Below are positions 14,101 to 29,355 of a stretch of 64,000 bases of DNA, in pieces. The DNA comes from Daphnia carinata (Eukaryota; Arthropoda; Branchiopoda; Diplostraca; Daphniidae). The translations under genes were made by a program, and so were the position numbers. The stretch spans positions 4,046,221-4,110,220 of the forward strand of contig NC_081336.1 of NCBI RefSeq assembly GCF_022539665.2. Direction: 5' to 3'. The notes beneath the pieces are model-generated. The model was given only the letters and a program-made list of their open reading frames with translations. It was not told the origin of the DNA and made no database searches. Every line of letters starts with the position of its first letter. The stretch's first letter is position 1.

Positions 14101-16085
14101 ATGTGGGACCAGCGCATTCCGAACAATCAAACGTCCGTGCATAATTCGATAAACTTGTAAAAATGACCTATTCCTCGAACGTCTAGAGAGAGAGGAGCTT
14201 TTCAGCTGTACGTCGTTCTTGCACATAAATATATATTTTTTTTAAATAAGAGTTTCCGTGGAAATGGCCCATTAAAAAACGCCTATTCCACCTTTCGCTT
14301 GTTTGCCTTTTGTTGCCTTTCTTTCTTATTTATGTGAATGTCGACATTGAACGGAAATTGCCCCAGTTGTTCTCACTGGACAACAACACGCACTCAACAA
14401 ACCCCACCACTAACGGCTCTATTTAGCAAATAAATGTCACTGAAAATGCATCATTTCCATGTCTCACTTTTTTTTTTTTTTTTTTTTTTGTTTTCTAAAG
14501 TGCCAATTCAACGCGTTCACTTCAGCCATTTGAAAAGCTTTTTTCTCTTGGTCGTGTCCTTTATTATTCATAAACCAATCGTTTGCCTAATTCGTCTCAC
14601 ACATCAACGGTGTGTGGAGCGTAGCACGTGACGTTCTAATTGACCGAGACACCTAAACCGAAAACAAAAGAAGATGTTCCGTCCACTTGATTAGGAATTC
14701 AAAGCGTGTGCATTTTTTTTTAAAAGAACGGTGGGCTACTCATCTAAAGTTCGTGATGAACGGACACGACCTAAATGTCAACTCGTCTTTTAATCTAACG
14801 ATCGCAATTTGGAATTTTATTTTATTTTATTTCTTTTTTTTTTGGGACGTTACAACAGGTGGACACGCTAATTGTCGTGCATTTATTGACCTACACACGT
14901 ACGAATTACGTTTCACTAATCGAATTTGAATGACCGTTTTTTTTTTTTTTTTGAGTTGCTAGACTTGAAGGGAACGCACTGATTCCTTATCTCTCTCTCT
15001 CGCTTTAAAATCCTATAATAGCCGCACCAACAAACGTTACATACATAATCTCCTAGATAGATTTAAAACTTCAAAGCGATGATGGCATTTGCGCTGTTTG
15101 GAGTGTGTGTGTGTGAGTGTGTGTGTGTGTACTCCTCAATTATCATCATCATCATCATCGTGATGGCGATGTGTGTAAGTCGCCCGCAGCGATGTGCGGC
15201 TTTTTTGGCTGGAGCTGGATGGAGCTGGCGTCCGGGTCATTCATTCAAATTACCATCAACTCTTTTTTTTGTGTGTGTGTGTGTGTGTGTTAAAGGGGGG
15301 GGGGGTTGTGTTTCTCTCAGTAAAAGTCCCCCTTTTTTTGTGTGTGTGTGTTCGTCCGTGTTCTCTCGGCGTCGCTCTCTATCTCATTGCGCATATGATC
15401 GTTAAAGTTTAAAAAAAAAAAAAAAAAAAAGAAAACTAAATGCGACCACCATTTCCCCTCGTTCATCCTCCTGCAGTTCATTCATGTCGACCTTGCCTTC
15501 TCCATGTCCCGAACATTCTTACCATTCGGCCTCGTTCATCCTCCTTATTACAGTCTTTTATATTTCGTCTACCTTTCTTTCTTTTTTTTTTTTTCTTACT
15601 TCAATAATTCCCTCACGCTCTTTTTTTTTTTTTTTTTTTTTGCTTCAACGAAATAAATTAAAAACGATTGCTGCCGGATGACGTCCATCGGCCTAGATAG
15701 AAACCTATACGACTCTATCATCGCGCGCATTTAAACGTCTAGTCTTCCTTTATAAGCATACAATCAAAAGAATTTTTGAAAGGGGAGCACAGTCCCGAAA
15801 AAATGCCACTATTTTTTTTTGTGTGTGTTCTTCCTTCTCCCATCGTTACCTTCGTATATACACTGTGTGTGTGTGTGTAAATATATGCGAAAAAAACCTG
15901 GAGTGCTGATGGGCGGGCGCTGCATTTTTTGCAGCCACACGTGTATGTATATATATATATCTGATATACACACACACATACAACGTCTACAAGAAACGGG
16001 CAGCAATGGGAGAGAGAGAGGCGACGCAACCCGGATCTACACACTCTCCTCTTATAAATACACGCAGCAACGTAGGGCGAAATGA

Positions 16086-16110
16086 AGAGAGAGAGAGAGA
16101 GAGAGAGAGA
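16086..16110. repeat. (GA)n microsatellite
   Basis: Uninterrupted GA repeat of about 25 bp. CT-class relatives occur at 843-867, 12,964-12,988 and 16,856-16,874. Confidence 0.93.
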
Positions 16111-19100
16111 AAAAAGCCACTCACGCGAATACACAAAAGAGATCGTCTCTCTTTTTTGTTTTCATTTGTCGTTATTTATTTTTTTTTTTTTTTGTTGGGT
16201 GGATTATGTTAGCCTACGTTATGCAATGTAAAGAAAAACAGGTGAATAAATGTTTGACGCTATCATTGTCCTGTTTTTTTTTTTTTTTTTTTTTTAAGGA
16301 TACATTTTTTTGAGCAAGCAAAAACTGTACGGTGCAAATAAACAAATTTGGGGGATTTCTTTGTTCGAGTCTTAAGTGTTTGCTGTCATAATACTAACGC
16401 CCATCTTGTATCCGTCGGCGGACACGACAAGAAAGAAAAAAAACGAACACACGAATCAATTTCATTATGACATTTTTTTTTTTTTTTTTTTCGAAGGCAA
16501 ACTTCGATGCCGGAGTTTAATATCGAAAAACAAAAAATGAACGCGCTTATCTTTTTTAGTTTCATTTAAAAACAAATAAGAAATTCTATTTTTTTTTGTG
16601 TGTGTGTGTACGGGAGCGAATGAAAAACAAAAAAAAAAAAAAATAGATATATAAATAGCGTGACCGACCTGCACATTTGAATGATATCCTGCATCGGTAA
16701 TAGAAACAAACTTCCGCAGCTGAATCCCTTTCTCCGTGTCGTCCGTTTTAAATTTTTTTTTTCTTTTTCTTTCTTCCTTCGCTTTTGTTTCTTCTCTTAT
16801 TATTATTTCTTTCTTTTTTATTATTATTATAGTCTTTTTTTTTGTAGTTTTGTCTCTCTCTCTCTCTCTCTCTCTTTTCTCAATTTTCTTCTTCTTCTTT
16901 TCTTTAAATTTTATTGAGACGACAGTCACAACAACAACAACAAAAAAGAAGAAGGGGGGCCTGGTCGCCGGCGTCGATCGTCGTCGTAGCCTCGGGATTT
17001 TTATTTTTATTTTTTTTTTTTTTCGATTACGACCCCAACAAAAAAAAAAAAAAAAAAGAGAAGAATCAAATAGATTGCGATTTACAGTCTTTGCGGCTAC
17101 TGGCACGGCACTGAGTGAAACTCACGGCAGTCAACGACACAAACTACCGGAGCAGGTAACAAAAATAGTCTCCAACCAAATAACACGTGATTCTTTTTTT
17201 TTTTTTTTTTTCAAATTCACCAGGGTTCAATTTGAAATTTTTCTTCCTTGCCAAGATCCGCGTTTTGTTAAAATCAAATTCAAGTGAAAAACGCAAATCG
17301 AATCGATGCACGATCTTTTGTAATTGGCCAATTTTCAAAACCAAACACAAGACGATGAACGAGTTTAACACTTGGGAGTAGTAGAACTTCCCCCCCCAAA
17401 AAAAACAAAAAAAAAATAAACAACAAACTAAAAAATTGGATTTCACGGGACGACGGGGTGGGAGGTTCCGTCTCGGACGGAGCAGCCCGGTCGACTGGAG
17501 AGTGCCCAAGTCAGGTAAGAGCCACTTAACAGTTACCTCTCTCTCACTGTTCTACCAGCAAACGTATGGAGTATACACAGGAATAAAAAAAAATAAAAAA
17601 AAAAAATAAGGGGGAGGTGGAGGAATAAGGCGAACAAGAAGAAGAAGAAGGAACGTGTGTAGAGAGAGAGAGAGAGACTCTTGTGTGGGTTTGAGCTTCT
17701 AATGCCATTTTCTATAGCCATTTTTGTTTTGTTTTGTTATTCTATTCGTTGTTGGGACACCTGTGAGGGTAGCCACCTAGCGGCAGCTTTCTCGTTTTCG
17801 AAAACTTTATTTTCTCTTTTTTGCATTGGACGCCCGTTCCCAATCTACAGACACAGACAGTATCCTAATAATAATAATAGTAATAACACTACTAGGTCGT
17901 TTTTGATCTCTGACCTCCGCTGAACTCTTTAGGATGTATAAATAAAGAGCATTATATTCCGCTGCGCGCGATACGTACGCATATAACCTATACGCTGCGC
18001 TAAAAGCCTCAGTCGAATTCGGAAGCCATCCATTAAACGACTGGCCCTATTTTTCTAAAAACGGCCATTAAACAAAATAAAACACGAAATACACAGGAAA
18101 AAAAAAAAGAAATGAAGCGCAATTTTATTTGATGCAAAAAATGTTTAAATAATTTCCCTCCCTTGTCCTCATATATAGTAATAATTTTGGGAATCCCTAT
18201 TTAAGGAATGTCGTAGGGCGACCTGTTGACTACCGTGGAATGACGACTCTTTTTGTTTTTTTTTGTTTTTTTTCTAAAATATCTCCTCTTCTTTTTCTTT
18301 CTTTCCATTTTAATTGGTACGATAAGTGCCATGTTTGACTCGTTCGGCACTCAGGCACCCCCCCGCTCTTTACAACTTATATTAACGAAATAAATGTGGG
18401 GAGAGGGGGGGAGGGAGAATAAATAAATACAAGAGAAGCCCATATAATACAAAGACGTCAAGTTGCGTCCCGTCAAACTGGAAAACGATTCACATTACGA
18501 AATAAATATGTATACTCGTCCTTAAGTTAATATGCGAGAGAATGTGTGTATATATATATATATATACCATGGGAAAGTGACGTTATATGTGCATCACTAA
18601 CCAGAATGGAACGATGACAGGGAAAAACTAGTTCCCCATTTATCGCTTCAACCGCGTCTCGTCTGCATCGTATAATTGAACAGTTTCTCATCAACTTCAT
18701 CCACGTTCGCTTTCAATCAACAAGTTTTTAATTAATAGCCTATTTTTTTTTGTGTGTGTGTAACCTCCGTTCAAATAAGACAACGTTGAAATTCGATAGC
18801 CAAAACCAAGAAATATAGCTTCACTATTGGTGCTTTAAAAGGATCGATGTAAAAAAAAACAAAAAAAAACGGTGTATCGGTGTATATGGACGCAATAAAT
18901 GATGTCGCCTGTAGCTACCATTAAAAAAAAAAAGAGAGAGAATGAGTATAGCGTACGGGTATATTTATAGTTCGGCAGCAAAATGTGTGTATAACTTACT
19001 GAATTGCGTATACCTATCGCCAATACATGCACATATTCAAATGGAGAAAAGATTGGAACTTTTGAGCGGCTATGTAATAATCATTGCCCGGACGGGATAA

Positions 19101-22100
19101 TGTGATATATCAGGTAATCACAGGTTCTGGTAGTCAGCATCAAACACAGTCAATTTAACCTCTGTTTTTTTTTTTTTTTAAGAATTAAATTTTAAATTTC
19201 AAAAAAAAAAAAAAAACCTGTAATATGTCTTCTGTTGTTGAACGCCTCCAGCTGGAAATTCAAAACTCTATATTTAATCTCTATACACACTATGTGTGTG
19301 TAATGGCGTGCCTATGCACGTCCACGTGAGTACAGATACCTGTGTGCTCTGTGTAACAGCTCTTTTCCCATATCCGTCCGCTAGATGATGAACATTATTC
19401 GTGTATGGCTTTGATGGAAATGGAATTTATTATTTAAAAAAAAAAAAAAATCAAGAAAAAAAAAAAAGAAACAATCAAAATGTAGACCAAGATGAGGGGT
19501 AGTATATTGTTATATAAGTAAACATTCGACCCTGTCTTCGTTTTCTTGTCCCCCCCTAAAAGTCGGTGTGGTTATAGAACGTAATCGTTAGTCCCAAGGA
19601 TTTTTTTTTCTTTTCTTTAGTTTCCCATTGATGATTAATTTCCGATTGATAAGATCTTTTCCCTCTTGGTTGAGACGTTTTTGGTGGTTTTTTTTTTTTT
19701 GTATAGAGAAAGAAAAGAGACGACCGAGAGGATTGAAGGTGCCTGATGGACTATTCAAATGTCTAAAAGATTTTCTTTTTTTTTCCTTCCCCTTAAAATA
19801 AATACATTGAAGGAGAAAGAGCCACTGAAGCTACCGTTTTCCCCATTCCATTATGCCTCTTATCTTTCCTCTTCTTTTCCGTCTTTATTCACATTTTATA
19901 TTCTTCAACTACGTTCTTTTTTTTTTTTTATTCAAGAAGAAAATAGAAAGACGAAAAAGCCCCACAGACAGCAGAGAACACTCGGTTGCCGGATGGCCGA
20001 CTATATAGACACTACTGCTGCTGTATAGCACTCAAACGTCTGAACAAACGAAACACTCCCAGATGCTTTTATGTCATATATACTGAGTGAACGCGTTAAA
20101 GAAAAAAAAAAAAAATATGACAGAAAAAAAGGGGCCTCTCTTTCTTTTTTTTTCCGCATTTCAAATCAGATACATTCTGATTTCTCCGCTGAATAAATGT
20201 TAAAACAAAAAAGAGAAGGTGCCCTTTGACCCTATGTAGAAAGGGAGAGACAATGTGTAGTGTTTCATTTTGGTGCTTAATCATAAAAGAAAATGGTTTC
20301 TTCAGTTGTTGGATTGGACAGTAGGCTACTTTCCATTAACTCTGAATTTCAGAGTACGACAAATAGTATACAGGGGGTGGTATACGATGTATTAAAAAAT
20401 GGTTGATGTTGAAGTGATGCGATGTGTATATATATAAGTGAATTTGATACAGAATACATCTCTCTATTTGTTTATTTATTTATTGTGTCTATATATTTTT
20501 TTTTTGTTGACACATTGCTCTCATCGCATCTATTTTTATTGTGGCCATTTCTTTGCTGTTGTTCAACGAAGTGGAGACGTCGAACGGATGGATGCGGACG
20601 GACGCGGATTGCGAGAATAAAAGGACCGTAGTTGAAAAAAAGGGGGACAGGCTCCATTGAATATTCCTCTAAATTCTTCTGAAAATCTCTTTTATTTATC
20701 CCTACATTTATTTTTTTTTTGTATTTACACTTCCTTTAGCATTTTTTATTTTTATCAAAATATATACTGTACATACCGGTATTCACCTTTTACCAGCCAT
20801 ACTGTGATGTTACTCGTCGAGTTTGATAAATAAAGAGGTCCGGCTTTACGTATAGAAGAAGAGACCGTTATGGAACACAGCTGCACTGCGCACAATCAAA
20901 ATGGTACAACCGAGAAAACTGATGATAATATAAAATCCAAGTCACTCTTCTCTCTCTTTCCGTATGTACCTTCGCTGCTGTGTATATAACCTCCATTTTC
21001 TTCAAACTATTATGTTACGTCCAAGATCAAATAAATCAAGCTATTGAAGCGCAATCAAGTGGTCAGCAGACGTCATCACGAACGGGTATCTAAATGCGAC
21101 AGCAGGCGCACCATCATCTTGAAATTGCTATTGAAGCTATGCTTCCCACAGTTGTTGTTATACCTGATTTGAAATGTTTTCCGAAATTACCGGGAAGTTC
21201 AAAATTGCTGAGCACTGTCTGATACGTAACAGAAACTGCGATCCGGTCGAATGGGTTGATTCGACTTTGTTTTTTTTCATTGTTACTGATCTTATTATGG
21301 TGGTCAATTGATCTTTCTTATTGAATGCCCACTCCTTTTCTATGACTCCCTGGGCGTGCTTTTGACAGTTGGAAATGAAAGGCCCGTTGTTCTTCCTTGT
21401 TTTCGCTCTTTCGCCTTCCTGTACACTGATGTTCTTGCACTGCCAGCATCAATACGTTTCTTTGAACAATAACGTTGAAGCCATTCTATTAAATTTCAAC
21501 GGTTTATTTCTTTTCAAATGTTGGCAAGACTTCAATTGAAGAGACAGTTTCCCCAAATTTTAAGCGTTTCAAAACAAAAAAAAAAGAATGAACACTAGAC
21601 AGAGTTTGTCCCGACTAGACAGTGTAGCCTATTCATTAAGTGTCGAATACATTTGGGCCGTATGGGCGAGGTCGTCCTACCGATTCCGCGGGGGCGTATA
21701 CCAAATCATCTAGCTGGTCAGCCAGCATCCGGGAGCAGCCTGGCTTATGTTCTTTTACGTTGCTGCCCTGCTTGATCAAAAATAAGAAAAAAAAAAAAAT
21801 AGATAACCCAAAAGACCTTCACACGTCATCATCGTCCAGCAAACCAAAATGGCTGACTCGGCATTCAAAAGTCCCCTGTCTATGGAAAAAAGAATATACG
21901 CAGCAACTTTTGGAGGGTTTCTTTTTTTTTTTTTTTACCGCCATTAATGTTTACAAGTAAAGATTACATAGCATCCAAGGCCTACATACTATAACACACC
22001 TGCCACCCCCTTTTTTTTCATTAAATGGAAAACAAAAAATAAAGGAAAGAGTCATGGACGAAAGAAGAAAAGAAACGGGAATCTGTAATCAAGCTCTGAA

Positions 22101-22772
22101 ATCGTTTAAGTCTGAAGAAGAAAATGGATCGGAATTTTCGGATGCTTTGATGGAATGCCCCGCGTGAATGCATCAGTCAAAACATTGGCCATTGATCGTC
22201 GATCCTCTCTTTTCCCTTCCCCCTTCACTTTTTCTTCATGCTGTTACGGATAAAAGAATTAGAACTATACGGCCCATAGTATTCCCATTCTACGAGGGCA
22301 TTAAACAATGCATCATCCCGGTAGGACGCTTTTATTCAGCTTCGTCAACAGCCCGCGAATATCATGACGTTGGTCGTGTAACGAAGACTAGGCAGTTAAT
22401 GAGCCTTCTCCTCATCTGGTCTTCTTCATCGTCTCATCTTTTCAAAAAGGAAATCGTTTCTTCTTCGCCCTTTTGTCGTCGTTTCTCCCCCTTCTTTTTT
22501 TTTCTTGTATCTTGATCGAGCTTCAATCATTGCCAACTGACTCGATTTTTGCCTTTCTTTTTCAATCCGCTTTGTTTTCTCTTCCTTTTTTTTTCTGTGT
22601 AGATAAATTAAAATAATGTTCAATCTCAACGGTCGTTACAGAGCGGGGGGAAACGGTGTCTCTTATACATCCGACCGGCTCGCCACGGCATCAGACGATA
22701 ACCGGTTATCACAAGTTATTTGTTTTTTTCTTTTATGCACGTATTGTTATATACCTATCCACTCTGCCTTAC

Positions 22773-22778
<6 letters not shown>

Positions 22779-22812
<34 letters not shown>
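22779..22812. repeat. (TA)n microsatellite
   Basis: About 17 TA repeats, preceded by a short GT run and followed by T/ATT runs. It can form a cruciform. Confidence 0.95.
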
Positions 22813-22815
<3 letters not shown>

Positions 22816-25800
22816 TATTATTATTATACACGGTGGTGTACACAATCGACGTTTGATTTTGCTTTATGGCTATTTGTTCGCTTTTCTTTTTTTTTTTTTT
22901 TTTTGTTTTTTTTTTGGGGGGGTTCGCTGTATCGATATACCGGTCAAATTGCTTCATTTTTTCCCCTCAGATCTTTAATATGAGTGATCGGGTCTATCCC
23001 CAGTCTTTATTTTCCCACGTACTTTTGAAAGAACTCGTTTTATTTTTCGTGACGTCCCTGTGGTTTAGTGGAATCGACGAGAGAAAAGAAAAAAAAAAAA
23101 AGACGTTTTTCCTTGACCGACAAATACACATAACATGCGCATTTAAAGGTCAACTACCTTTCTTTTTGTTTCCTTTGAATTCGCGGTCAACTCTTGAATA
23201 CGTCATCGTTTTCAATTATGTAAAAAAAATAAATATATTTAGGATATGAAACAAAAGGGAAAACGTATAGAAAATGTTGTACTTTCCGCGTATTTTCTCA
23301 CAGTCTTGTTTCTTTTATAAAAAAAAAATGGCTTTCTCCTAGTTTTCAAAAGAAAAACAAGATCGGGTCGATGTTTGTTTACTAAATCTTTTGTTTCTTT
23401 CCTCCACGAAAAAAAAAATATATATATATTGATGGAATATAACTCTCTCTTTATATCGACACACACACGACGGTTGCGCATAAAGTAGGGATGAAATCTA
23501 TTGTATTAGAGACTGGCTGAGACAGCTAACGAGATCGGAATAGAAAAAAACGAGGACGATGGGCCTCTATCTGCCTCGTTCCAACTTTGAAATGAGAAGA
23601 ATAACAAAATTTAAAAAAATATAATAGATAAATAAAAAAGAGAGGTATATAGTTGTTTTTTGTTTTTGTTTTTGTTTTTAAATAGAAGAACAGTTATTCA
23701 ATGCTTATCGTGTATGTACAGATTTGAACGAAAGGGTGACTTTGCGGTCTTTGCTAAAGGGAGAGCCCCTAGATGATGAGAGAGACTGTGGGCCAAGACA
23801 AGAGGGGTCCCTTTCTCTCCCCCGCTTTATTTCAGATGCGATTCGGTTAAGGAAAAAAAAAATATAGGAAAATACAATCGATGCCGACAACTACAATATC
23901 AGGCCGTGCGTCCAACTATTTCTGAGAAAAAAAAAATCTATATATATTATTATTTTTCAATTTTTCTTATCTTATTTTTGTTGTTGTTGTTGTTGAGTTG
24001 TGCATTGTTTTCGGTTTGGTGTCTTTTGTCGTTGACAGCGGCGGCATCCCACACACGCAAACACATCGACGACGGTGTTCCTTTTTCAATCCCTTTGTTT
24101 GCCCCTCCGTTTTGTCTTACGCATTATTTTGCTGCATTTTTTTTCTTGTATACAGCCCGCGTTGTTGTTAGCATTAAGTGTTGATAATTGAGTCCGAGAA
24201 ACGGACAATAAAACAACATCGGTCGTATAAGCCAAGACCTTTTTCCCCCTTCTCAGCGTCCATCCAATTACAAATAAACCGAACCGACTAACAAAAGGGA
24301 AATATATTTCTGATGTGTTATTATTTGCTAGCGTTGCTCTTTTTTTTTTATTGAATTTGTTTTTCCCTGGAAATCCAACCACAGCGTTATATGCATAATA
24401 AGAATTTTTTTTTTTTTTAATTTCTAAAGGCAAGTACAGCAGCATATTCTTTCTTCTCAATGGAAAAAAAAAAAAGATAGAGGATTTTCTGTTTTATTTT
24501 ATTTATTTTTTTATATTTTACATCTGGCCGAGAGAGAGAGAGACAGAAAAAAAAGGGCGCATTCATCAAATGTTCCTTTGATGTGCGTTTCCAATTCAAT
24601 TCATTTCGCCGGGGTGCTTCTTTTTTTCAAAATTGAATTCTTCACCACTATATTTTTCCGGGAGAACTCTCTCTCTTCTTGCTCTTTCGTTCGTTCATTG
24701 GCAGTTCTAGTTGGGAAGAAGAAAAAAAAATTAATTCCCCGTCTTCTTTTATTTATTTTTTTTTCTGCAATGAATCCCTCCGACAGCTTTCCTTTTTCTC
24801 AGCTTTTTTTTTTTTTTAATTTAAACTGAAAATTTCTGAGAATTGGAACTGCGGGTGTCAATGAAAAAGACGGCGGGAGAAACATTTGAAAGAAAAGGAC
24901 GCGAAAATTTGTATTCCCTATTTATGTTATCCCTTTTTTTTTTTTTTTCACGCCAGATGAAGCGAGCAACAATGCCACACGGACGTGTTACCTGTATTTA
25001 AATAATCATTGGCTTCGAAGAAAAGAAAAAAAAAACACAAAAGATGCTGATAGATTTGCCAGTGCAGATAAAGCGAAAAAGACGGAGCAACAGCAGCAAA
25101 GGTTGAAACAACGGGATAAAAAAAAATTGTTTACGGATGTAGGAAATGGAAAGAGAACGTGCCGAAAATGACGTCTCATGACTAATGGAATGTGTATCGT
25201 TATGTGTCCGCGCATACCCCGACATAAGAAACAATAACATTCCCTCACATCCTCTATAGCCGAGCGGCGGGTTTTCACCTGGACATAGAGGGAATAAAAA
25301 AAAAAAAAAAGACAAACTTTGCGCATCACGACATCAGTGTAAGAGATGGGTCTTCCAGTCTGCACTTCATTACTCAGAAACGGCGATTCATCTTTGAACG
25401 TTGAATCTATTTAGTTTCTGGTATGCACGCACCATAAGCAACTCGGCGAACGAAAAGAAATGACACCAAAGGCCGCGAAATCAGTCGCATCTTTTCGTTT
25501 TGACGTTATTTTGTCTTTTGAATACAAAAATCGAAAGAAACAAGGGAAAACAGTGTTGTTGTCGGCCGCAGTTGAATAAGGCGCAGCAGCACGAGTGCGT
25601 GGACCTTGTGATGGACGGTTTCACGGATCCATTAGTTGCTCGCACAGTTTTTTTTTTTTGTTGCCTATAAATGATGATGTCATTGTGTCAATCACGAGGC
25701 ACAGATCTCTATACGAATTCTTTTTTCGTTTATCGATGTCGAATGTACACACACGCAAAACACCGCCCTCGGATTCCGATCCCATCAGCACGATTGACAT

Positions 25801-26539
25801 GTTGGCCTTCACAACAACGTGGGCCATTCAAAACCCTAGCTTGATATATTGGAAACTTACGTGGGCGCGTATCACAACCCTGTAAGACAAAAGCATTCCC
25901 CCGTACCAATTAACTTCTTCATGAAAAGAAAATATTAAAAACAAACAAACGAATGTTTCAGCTAAACTTGACGTTTCATTTTGACATCTTTATACACACA
26001 AAGTTGTGACATGTTTTTCTAAAAAATGTTTTTGTACGAAATACCCACAAAGAATTAATTTTAAATTTTTTAGCTTTATTTGCACATTAAGCTTGACGAA
26101 ATTCTAAATTCCTAGCCTTCCAGCAGTTCCCTTCCTTAAGATTTCTGAACAGAGCAGCCACAACGCCATCTGTGTAGCACAACTTGCATAGCGCAAACGC
26201 TTTGCATCGCTGCTTATAGCGAACCCTATTGGCAAACTTTGGCAATTGGAAACCTAAAAGAAAAAAGAAAACGTTAAGTGAGGCAACACTGTGATTCTGG
26301 ACGAGATATTTTTTTTTGTGGCGGTTTGTGTACTGTTTTGAATTGCCACCTTTTCAGTTCGGTTACTTTATCGAATCTCATCCACTTTACTTCTTTGAAT
26401 CACGTATTATTAAGGCAATTTTTTTACTGTATACTAGTGAAAAGTGCAAAGGAAGCAACTTGTACGACGATTTTTGCAACCATCAATAAGGTAATAGAAG
26501 CTCGATAAGCTCAAGTTCCGCATTGATTAAAAAAAAACA

Positions 26540-26548
26540 ATGGTTTAA
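26540..26548 (+). promoter_or_regulatory. Minimal upstream ORF ahead of CTP synthase
   Basis: A two-codon reading frame (ATG GTT TAA) ends 12 nt before the CTP synthase start codon. If it lies in the mature 5' UTR it could lower translation of the main frame. The transcription start cannot be seen, so this is tentative. Confidence 0.35.
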
Positions 26549-28989
<2,441 letters not shown>

Positions 28990-29355
28990 TGGACAACCTC
29001 ATGTGTTACAAAATGAATCGAACTCCACTTAAGTTAAGAGAAAATTATTTTTTCACTTAATGATTTCTGTGGAAAAGATGTGAATTGAAAATATAATGGT
29101 TAGTGTCTGTAAGGACGGATCAATGCAATCATAAATAACGATGCGGCAATACAAATACAAACTTTACCATTTCTGGCAACGTTGTAATCTTGTTTGTTAA
29201 ACTATTGCTAGTCTTTTAGCTACCGTCACTCTTGTTTAGTCACGATTCACAAGTGACGTGTTCAGGTGTTGCTCGGGTGCTTTGCAGTTGCCCGAAAGTG
29301 ACGGATTCAATTAAGACAGTCGAAAGTTGTGAAAGAAGAAAGTAACTTGTCCCTC
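28990..29355. other. Spacer between CTP synthase and TFG
   Basis: 366 bp holding the CTP synthase 3' UTR and the TFG promoter and 5' UTR on the same strand. No clear TATA box or other gene is visible. Confidence 0.5.

Larger units (their letters stand above)
8534..26260. other. 17.7 kb gene-poor region upstream of the dysfusion bHLH exon
   Basis: It presumably contains the 5' end and first intron(s) of dysfusion plus the spacer to CTP synthase. Homopolymer runs occur every few tens of bases until roughly 26 kb and then become much rarer. I saw no protein domain, tRNA, rRNA or CRISPR array. A GC-rich block at 17,440-17,518 ends in a good plus-strand donor (CAG|GTAAGA) but contains no ATG. Short minus-strand ORFs at 21,728-21,636 (30 aa) and 15,244-15,155 (29 aa) stand out in composition but have no recognised homologue. 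Confidence 0.5.

Noticed and set aside
17440-17518. GC-rich block with a good plus-strand donor, possible 5' UTR exon
   Set aside because: There is no ATG, no acceptor and no linked coding exon, so it is recorded only as part of the spacer.
127-25885. Many open frames of 60-220 codons across the left 26 kb
   Set aside because: They are poly-Lys, poly-Phe, poly-Ser or Val-Cys strings created by homopolymer and dinucleotide runs, often mirrored on the other strand, without domains or splice logic.
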